Source: Acanthochromis polyacanthus (Eukaryota > Chordata > Actinopteri > Pomacentridae). From it: 64,000 bases of DNA. Location of the stretch: the NCBI RefSeq assembly GCF_021347895.1, contig NC_067118.1:41845255-41909254 (forward strand), read 5' to 3'. Under the pieces are notes generated by a model that did no database searches, was not told the DNA's origin, and worked only from the letters and a program-made list of their open reading frames with translations. Shown here piece by piece: positions 35,156 to 43,900 of this stretch. Position 1 is the first letter of the stretch. Every line of letters begins with the position of its first letter. Both the position numbers and the translations under genes were made by a program.

Positions 35156-37147
35156 GTTGCTGAAAAGACAACAACTAAAAAAAAAAAAAAAAAAAAAAAA
35201 AAAACAAGAGACCTACTTCAGGGCCTGTAAAGCACCTCAGAGTTTCAGCCACAGTAAAACAGTCCGGTGCCTAATAGTGATCTAAATTATGTCCTAAATG
35301 AATGCACAGCTTGAATTATGGCTTTGTGGATGTAGGCTGCACCTCCAGCCTCCTTTATTCTGGTCTCCTCATTTCAGTTTACGAATGAGCAGCTAGTTGT
35401 GTTTAGTTCCATCAGTCAGCCTGACTGCAGCCTCTCTCAGCAGGAGTCTCTGACAAACAATCAGCAGTATGGCAAGAACTACAACTGTTGTTTAAACTAT
35501 ATGTTGATTTCTACATCATTGAAACTTTCCGGATAAAAGACTGTCGGTTCTTATTTTCTGATTGATCTATTTCAAACAGTCAAATTGTTAATGTTTTTTT
35601 TATTTATGATATATTCCAAGCAGTTAAATTGTTGATGTTTTATTTATCCAAATGATATATTTCAAAAAGTTAAATTTTTAATGTTTTATTTTCTGATCGA
35701 GTATTTCAAACAGTTAAATTGCTAAAGTTTTATTTTCTGATTGGTATATTTCAAACAGTTAAATTGCTGAGTTTTTTTTTGTTAGTTCTTTCTTTGTTAG
35801 AGAAAAGCTAATACAGAACATTTGATTTCACGGGTTTCTCTGTCATAAAGAATGCTAAAAACTTTTGTCATAGGGTGGATGGACGAGAATGCTGAAATTT
35901 TTGTTTTACACAGGACTCTGGATTCTCCCTGTGGTCCTAAAGCCTGTTTCTATTGTTTTTGTCATTGTATAGATTATGGTGGACAGAAAAAGCTTTTTGG
36001 AATGGTACAAATTCATTTATGTAAAATTTTATTGTGACTCCTCATGATTTTGGAAATACTTGTGCAAAAACGCCTAAAAAATTCCTGCATTTTAGTGCAA
36101 ATAGTGGTATATAACTGTGTTAACTGCTAAATTTGTACATTATTTTATGACAAACAATTTATATTTACATTATAAGTTCTGAAAAAGATTCATTACACAT
36201 GTTTATGGTGTCCACAGCAAAAAAATCTAACTTTTTTCTACTCAGACTTTGTATTTTTTCTGCTATTTTAGGTCAAGTGTGTCCATTCATTATATCAAAA
36301 TGTATAAATAATTATAGAATCACACAAGTGAGGTTGTGCTGAAAGAAAGATACCAAGCAAAGCAAGATCAACCGCTTTTAAGGTGAAATATAAAGGTAAA
36401 ATCAGAATTAGTCAAAAACGGACCTACCCCCCCCCCCCCCCACACACACACACACACACACACAGGGCCCTAAGGGTTTTTGTTAGTTCTTGTTGAGTGT
36501 CTTGTGTTTAAATTAACTAACTTAGAGAGTGTAAAAAGATTCTTGCTTGCTTGTTTAACAAACCCGCTTCTCCCCTGCTACGCTGATAAACCCTCTTGAT
36601 TAAGGAGGGGCTTCCTGTCAGTGTAGCTGGGGGAGGTATCTAGCGCTCACACGGTCACGACAGCTCTCAGTGACAGGTCGCAGGGGTAGCGCGCAGAAAG
36701 GCGAGATAGGAGAAAAGCTAATACAGAACATTTGATTTCACGGGTTTCTCTGTCAAAAAGAATGCTAAAAACTTTTGTCATAGGGTGGATGGACAAGAAT
36801 GCTGAAATTTTTGTTTTACAGGGACGCGTCTGCTCCAGATCAGATAAAATACTTTTTGACAGTTCGGACCCGGGAGGGAGGGGGAGGGGCGCATCTGCAC
36901 CGAATAGATAAGCCGCTGAGGGTTAGGGAGACACTTTAGACCTGACTTTGGCGTCCGAGGGGAAGGGTCTTCCAGGAAAAACACATTCTAAAATAACACG
37001 TGGTAAGGCGGGACTTCCTGTAAAAGAGCACGTGGTAAGGCGGGACTTCCGGTTTAAAAGGGGCGGGGCCACCTGTCAAAGTTGTGACGTGGCAGCTTCT
37101 GATTGGAAGCTGTCATTTTTGACGAAAGGTGGTTTATATTCCTCTCT
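35156..37147 (-). repeat. Right inverted arm of the 5.15-kb element
   Basis: Mirror of the left arm, with a poly-A run near the inner end (35177-35205), subrepeats at about 35555-35765, and poly-C plus (CA)n at 36428-36464. The CCCCCT run is shorter than in the left arm. Very few other differences were seen, so the arms are young or are kept alike by conversion. Confidence 0.7.
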
Positions 37148-37153
37148 GTTGTG

Positions 37154-38582
37154 TTTACAGCCTCCCTACATTAAATGAAGTCCTGTGCAAATGCATATAT
37201 CCATGTGTACAGTTCATGAAGTTATACAACAGTATGAATGAGTCAATAAAAATATGAACCTTGATGTGTGTATTTTTCTCAACCGTTTAAAACTGCAGTG
37301 ACACTGATCTCAACACATAAACATCCGATATGGCAGGCTATACTCGCACTGCTTAAGTATATGTAAACATCAACATTTAACTTAATTTAGTAGGGCTAAC
37401 TTTGAAACTCCTGAGGGTAAACCTATTGGGTTTGACCTGCTGGGATAGACAGATTTGACCAACTATACAGTCAACATTTAATTCATATTAACGTTATACA
37501 TTGTAGCAATAAAAAAAAAGTTTCCATTTTCAAAATCTAAAGTGATAATGAACTTCTCAAAATCAACAAAATGTGTTTTACATGTGTCATTTCCACTGTA
37601 AAGGGACCAGCAAGAGGGCTAGAAAAAAACAAAACATTAAGAAACAGTGGGTTCTATAACATTTAAGAACTACTTAAAAAATCATTAAAATAATTAGATA
37701 TTTATCTCATTTTAATACATTGTAAATAATGTAATCTTGTGGTCAAACAAAGATGAACAACATCCTATTTTTGATTTTTCATATGGACATTTTTGACAGT
37801 TTGACTTTCTTTTACACTTAACTATGAAATGAAAACCTTTTTCTGTGATTTTACTCGTCTTTATCTGTAATTTAGCAAAACTGGGAAATTTTGTTTAAGA
37901 AGTTAGAGCTGCAAACATCCATTTCATCAAGGTTGAGTTTACCTCAGAACTAAATTCTAGGACAGGAGCTGAACTCTTACTTTTTGAAACCACAGGGTGA
38001 CAGGCAGCAGTCGTGGGTTGAGATATTCAGAAGACAGTGACTGATTGTCTTTGTGTTGGAGTTAGAAAATGAGAAGGCGGTAAGGTCAGCAAATGCGGAG
38101 AAACCTGGAGGAGGTGACTGGGAGAACAGCGAGTCTGATCCTAACCTGATCTGTGCTTTATGATTGGATTTTTGCTGTATAAATGAACTGAAGTGGAGCT
38201 AGTTGAGGCAGGTCAGTCTCATAAAAATGACCCCTGGGCACATTTCTTTTAGTAAGAGACCCTCGGGAGAGGTTGGTTATCTTTTAAAATGCCTTAGGAT
38301 GCCCCAGGAGGAGCTGGAAGGCATTTTAGGAAGAGAGACTTATGGACTGCCATCACAGCCTTGACCTAATGGTAGACATCAGACAAGTGGAAACCATCCA
38401 CTAAATCTACAAAGTATATGTAATCATAGCAATTAATAACAAAATGCCACAGTAACAGCCACACGGTTGATCATCAAGTGATTCATCTTAGAGGATAAAA
38501 GTGCAAACATGTCTTCTCCATCGCCATTCAGCACTAAACACAGCTGAAAGGGGCTCTGCCTGAACGACTGTCAGTTAGATAG
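37154..38582. other. Intergenic DNA, no feature recognised
   Basis: AT-rich, short frames only, no domain signal on either strand. Confidence 0.45.
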
Positions 38583-38955
38583 TCCATCCATCCATCCATT
38601 CTCTATACACCGCTTTTTCCTCACTAGGGTCATGGGGGGTGCTGGAGTCTATCCCAGCTGACTCTGGTGAAGGCAGGGGACACCCTGGACAGGTCACCAG
38701 TCTGTCACAGGGCTACATATACAGACACACAATCACACTCACATTCACACCTACGGACAATTTAGAGTAACCAATTAACCTCAGCATGTTTTTGGACTGT
38801 GGGAGGAAGCCGGAGTACCCGGAGAAAACCCACGCATGCACAGGGAGAACATGCAGACTCCATGCAGAAAGATCACAGGTCCACCCCAGGATTTGAACCG
38901 GGGATCTTCTTGCTGCAAGGCGAAAGTGCTAACCACTACGCCTAATGTGCAGCCC
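38583..38955 (-). mobile_element. Near full-length tRNA-derived SINE-like element, minus orientation
   Basis: The tail TCCATCCATCCATCCATT is on the left and the tRNA-like head (GGATTTGAACCGGGGATC, GTGCTAACCACTACGCC) is on the right. The body agrees closely with the copies at 1174 and 16211. Confidence 0.75.
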
Positions 38956-39599
38956 TAGTTTGATAGTAAACTGGTCTTTAATTAGATCATGTTTTTGGTG
39001 TTACTTTGTTGTTTTAGTGAGGATGTTTGGCCTTAATGCTGAGTCACAGTTAAAGCTCATATTTGATTCACCTCTTATTAACTCTACTCTCCCTTCCTAC
39101 CAAGCACAGCGAGGACTTCCGCCCTTCCAACAGGTGGTTACCTGAATTCAAATTTAGCTGACAGTCCAGGCCATTTGTCACTTTCCTCTGTTGTGTGATT
39201 GCAAATTTTTCTCTTTCAAATGACTTGTGTGGCTCAATGTTAAACTGAGCAGGGATGATTTAATAGGTGGTCTGTCAGTTTAACCGGTGCCACAGGGTTG
39301 AACTCATTTGTGCGTGTTTGCTCGTGACTCTTTCCGGTTTCATCTCATACATACTTGCTCAACATACTTTGTGAAATCACACTTTATGCACATGTTCTTT
39401 CAGGTTATAAGCATTCACTGTAACCACAAGGGGTGGTGGTTAACAGCCTTATTATGTTTTAGTTGCTATTCAAGCAAAGTACCAATAAGTGAACAAGCAT
39501 CACGCGCTAAATGAAAATTGTTTGATGAAGGACGAAATCTCATTTATTAATTAAATTGGTTGTGGAAGTTAGTGAAAATTTAAAAATAACAAATGAAGT

Positions 39600-40560
39600 T
39601 GCAGAGCCTGTAGCCTTATGTCTCAGACATTTGGGACAGCTGTCAGCTGATCAGGTGGTGAGTTGGATCTGACAGCAGAGAAAGCTGCTGGGCAGACCTG
39701 GTGAACCCAAACATGGAGGGTGAGGGTGAACTGGGAACATCTAGCAGAGCCCCCTGTCCGTGTGGTCTTCAACTCTCCCCTCCAGAAGAGTTTCTTCATC
39801 ATCCTGGGGGAGGTTTGAGACATGGTATCCAAGTGGGACATCACCAAAGTCTCCGTTGCAGAAGTGGCTGTTAGGAGCTGCAACCAGAAGGTCACCGGTA
39901 CCTGTTGTGGTGTCAATGTAAAGGTAAAAACCCACTTATGGACACTGGCAGCGAAGGAAGGCATCAGACAGCAGGAGGAGAATTTTCAGGCCTGGCTGGT
40001 ATGTGTCTCCTGAAGCAGCAGACAAATACTAGTCGGCCAAAAAGGCTGCAGCAGTTCTGGAATCAGAAACCCGAGAGAGAGAGGCTCAAGAGACGGACTT
40101 TGGGTTGGGGCGGCATGGCTCAGTAGGTAGAGTGGCTGTCTTGCCCGGAGAGCTCATGTCGAGGTGTCCCTGAGCAAGACACAGAACCCCTAATTGCTCC
40201 TGGTGGGTCGTGGTTAGCGCCTTGCATGGCAGCTTCCGCCATCAGTGTGTGAATGGGTGAATGTGACGTATCTCGTAAAGCGCTTTGGGTATCTTTCAGG
40301 TATAGTAAAGCGCTATATAAATACAGACCATTTACCATTTGGCCTCGAGGAAGTCCTGTTAAACCATTTGACTCCTCAGGAAGGTGAGGCAGGGCTTGGG
40401 TCAAGCTTTTTTGTGGATTTGGAAATTGCGTACAACCATGTCCCTTGAGCTTGAGGGATCCTGTGGGGGTACCATGTGAATATGGGGTACCAGGCATCCA
40501 GCTACAAGTCATTCGGTCCCAATACAACCAAAGTGACAGTTGTTGAGTCAAGGCAGTCAG
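39600..40560 (+). pseudogene. Decayed non-LTR retrotransposon (LINE) with reverse-transcriptase remnant
   Basis: The left part (GTCTCAGACATTTGGGACAG, GTGAGTTGGATCTG, GAGGGTGAACTGGGAAC) follows the linker region of a LINE open reading frame I recognise from fish. At about 40405-40445 the translation FVDLEIAYNHVP corresponds to reverse-transcriptase motif A (usually AYD), with the catalytic Asp changed to Asn. ATGGGGTACCAGGC and TCATTCGGTCCCAATACAAC then continue the RT pattern. Frame shifts and stops abound, and a SINE-like element is inserted at 40107-40340. It is defunct. Confidence 0.6.
40107..40340 (+). mobile_element. Second type of tRNA-related SINE-like repeat inside the LINE relic
   Basis: GGGGCGGCATGGCTCAGTAG and GGTAGAGTGGCTGTCTTGCC (tRNA-like head), then GTCCCTGAGCAAGACACAGA, GAATGGGTGAATGTGACG, AAAGCGCTTTGGGTAT and AGCGCTATATAAATACAGAC, a layout seen in many fish repeats. 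It is a different family from the ATGG-tailed SINE. Confidence 0.55.
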
Positions 40561-40737
40561 CACCATGATATGTGCATTCTCATATTAGTCACAGATTGAA
40601 TTAAAACTTAAAGTAAATGTGTAACATTGAAGGAAGGGGCTCTGTGTTGTTTAGCGTGACTGAGTAATTTACTCAAGCCGGATGTGTTAAGTTTGCTTAC
40701 TCATGGTGATTGTTGTTGCAGCAGCACTTTAGGTGCT

Positions 40738-40775
40738 TTTGCATACTGATTTGTGAAAACTCCTCCAACCATTTA
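40738..40775 (+). promoter_or_regulatory. Conserved upstream block of T1R gene 5
   Basis: TTTGCATACTGATTTGTGAA followed by CTCCTCCAACCATTTA lies 167 bp before the ATG of gene 5. It is closest to the block of gene 3. TCACCAGTGTGTCATAACTT follows, partly shared with genes 2 and 4. Confidence 0.5.
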
Positions 40776-40904
40776 CAGGTATACATTTATCACAACTCAC
40801 GCATGGAAAAAAAAAAGAGGCTTGACCGTCACCAGTGTGTCATAACTTACTAAAGGCAAATCCCATTAGAGTTCACAACAGAGTGGCAGCAGGAAGCTGC
40901 AACA

Positions 40905-43900
40905 ATGAAACACTTTGTAGCTTCTCTATGCCTGCTTGGATCTCTTCTACATGCCTTGACGAGCTGCACTGCTGCAACCTCAGAGTTTCAACTGGAAGGA
41001 GATTACTGGATTGGTGGACTTTTTGATATCCATCATGTCAGGAGACTTACTCGTCAAGCCAGACCAGAAGCCATTGACTGCTCCAGGTGAGTTTTCTAAT
41101 AAATCTTTCCCAAAGCAAAGACAATAATTTACTTAGTAGAAAAACAATCTATTTTGTTTATTGCCACATGATTAAATTTGCTGTGGAAATTAAGTCTGAC
41201 CTCAGTCTTTGTTCGTTAATCTTCTGTTGTAATTTCCATATCTGTACAGTGTTGTTTTAGCCTTTACAAATGATAATGCATGAAGCACTGAGACAAAACT
41301 GCTGCACTGAGAGTCCCTGTTTCCTGTCTTCTCATCCTCAGTCAACCCTTCAGCCTCTCAAATTATCGAAAGTTTCAGCTGATGAGATTCGCTGTAGAGC
41401 AGATCAATAACTCCACCACCCTCCTGCCGAATGTGTCCCTCGGCTACGACATATTTGACCACTGCTCAAATACGCAGAGCTTCTCAGGAATTCTGAAACT
41501 CATCTCAGTGAATAACTTGATCCAACCTTGGGGTGAAAATCCCAAGAATGTGTCCGGAATGATAGCAGTGGTTGGTCCTTTTACAAGCACCCACGCCCTG
41601 ACCGTCGCCCCGCTCTTCATGGCGGATCTCATTCCAATGGTAAGTTCTTTCACTTATAAGATCTTAAAAACACTCAAATAGAATATATTTTATTGTCACT
41701 TGACACCATTGTTATTGTGAAGTGTCAGAAAAAAATTCTAAATTCGTCTGTTGATCTTTCAACAGGTCAACTACGGATCCACTAGTTCTGCTTTTTCAAA
41801 AAAGATGAAATACCCTTCTTTCATGCGGACAGTGTTCCCCAATCAAGACGTCATAGAAGTGATTGTTAGCTTGATTCAACGCTTCGAGTGGCGCTGGGTT
41901 GCTTTCCTATACAGTGACAATGATTTTGGAACTGATGGACTGGAATTGTTCATTAAGAGGATCAAGGACAGTAAGATCTGCCTGGCGTTCTCCAAAGGCC
42001 TTAACGACGACACAAATTACTCCCAAATGTTCAAACAGATAGAGGCACAGCAGATAAACGCAGTTATTGTTTTTTCTGAAGAACTGGTTGCTGCCTCTCT
42101 CATCGAGGCAGCAATACAACTGAATATCACCAACAAGGTGTGGATTGCAGGGGAAAGCTGGTCCTTAAGTAAAAGGCTTGCCCATTTAGAAGGAATCAAA
42201 AATATTGGAACTATTCTTGGGGTATCTCAGCCTGTGGTAACAATACCCGGTTTCAGGGACTTTATCTTTTCTACCAAGTCCCAGAGGCGTTGGGAAGACG
42301 TGGAGGAAAGTACGTTTTGCAATCAGGAGTGCAACTGCAGTCATTTGAATGCTGAGGATATTCTGAGTGAGAACCCAACGTACTCGTTTCCTGTTTATTC
42401 AGCCATATACGCCGTCGCTCACGCCTTACACAACACCTTACAATGTGGAGACGGCAAATGTAAGAAAAATACGACAGTGTACCCACACAAGGTAAGTACT
42501 GAAGGCCGGTCTGTATTTACATTTGCAGCATAGATTTTACTGTATTTTAAAGAGGCCGATTCAGTAAAGAAAAACTTTTAAAAAATACTTTAGTGCAGTT
42601 CAGCGGTGTCAAACTCATTCTAGCTCAGGTTCCACATTCAGTCCAGTTTGATCTCCAGTGGAATGGACCAGTAAAATCACAGCATAATAACCTATAAGTA
42701 ACTACAATTCCTATTTTTTCATTTGTTTTTGTGCAAAAAAGTAAGCACTGAAAATGTTCACGCTTAATGAATTATCTTTAACAAAACATCCCGAACAACC
42801 TGAAATTAAACAAAGAAACAAAACATTTAGTCACAGGTATCTGGATCTGAACGATACAGTATTCTACTTTATGATCAAAATGACAAAAGTCAGACAAAAA
42901 AACAACAAAAACAAGACAAAATGTTACAAAAATGAGACCAAGAAATGAGACAAATGACATAAAACAAAAAAGAGACAAATAATTTGACAAAAAAGTTACA
43001 AAGTGACAAAAAATGAACAAACGACACAAGCGAGACCAAAAAAAATCCCCACAAAATTAGAGTTTCAAAGCAAAAAGCGGTCAACACAAGTGAGACAAAA
43101 AACAAACAAAACAGCAAATAAAGCGAAACACAAAATGACAAAAATTAAAGGTTGATGCTACAGGTACGGACCCGTACCCGTAGCATCTGTACTTGAGGTA
43201 CGGACCCGTTAAGGTCACTGAAGAGCTGGCGATGGTTAACTACTATTTGCTGCACATTACAGGCAGTTTATATGAATGACTTTGACGGCGAACATTGTAT
43301 AATTTAACCAAAAATACTCCTCTCACACTTTAGACATTGCAGCTTTTACGCTTTTAGACGCCGTGTATAAATTGTTTGAAGTCCAGTTCCTATTAATTAG
43401 TTTACCGCGTTCAGTGGTGGACGAACTCCATTGCAAATGTTCCCATTTAATTTCGGACGCTAATTTACAAGATAAAATTAAGGATGTCGAATATGAAACA
43501 AACACTCGTGAATGGTGAGGAGCAGCTCTTTAATTCGGCATGAATTAAAAAAAAACCACAAACTCGATTTACTGTGATATTGTGAGATTTGTTTGTGGTT
43601 ATGTAACTTAGCCATTCAACAGAGTCCGCTAACATTAAAGTGACTGACGTGCAGTGTCTGTGTTGACAGACGTAGAAAATACGTCAGGGTTTTGTTTAGG
43701 TTGTTAATATGTAATAGTCTGTCGCTACTTTTGAAGGTAAAAAATACTTGTAGTTTGCTGGCTGTTAGTTCTGCCATTTGTTTTGTTTGCTGTTTGTGCT
43801 TTATTAGAACAGGGTCACGTGAATAAAAAGTTTTGCTATTTTTAATAGTAGTGCTGATTTCAACCCCCAAATCGCTGTCCGTGAAAAAGTCAGATAATGA

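Larger units (their letters stand above)
31994..37147. mobile_element. Large (5.15-kb) fold-back transposable element with ~2-kb inverted arms
   Basis: The outer ends AGAGAGGAATATAAACCACC and GGTGGTTTATATTCCTCTCT are exact complements. The direct repeat GTTGTG flanks both sides (31988-31993 and 37148-37153); depending on how the ends are drawn it could be read as 8 bp (CTGTTGTG). Each arm is about 2 kb and the centre (34006-35155) has no recognisable transposase. It lies between genes 4 and 5. The superfamily is unknown to me. Long frames in the arms (for example 36948-37178 and its mirror) occur in both copies and have no known domain. Confidence 0.75.

Noticed and set aside
36948..37178. 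76-codon frame in the right arm and its mirror at 31879-32193 as a transposase
   Set aside because: It has no DDE, zinc-finger or other domain pattern, lies wholly in the inverted arm, and is too short.
39623..39964. 113-codon minus-strand frame
   Set aside because: It is antisense to a decayed LINE reading frame.
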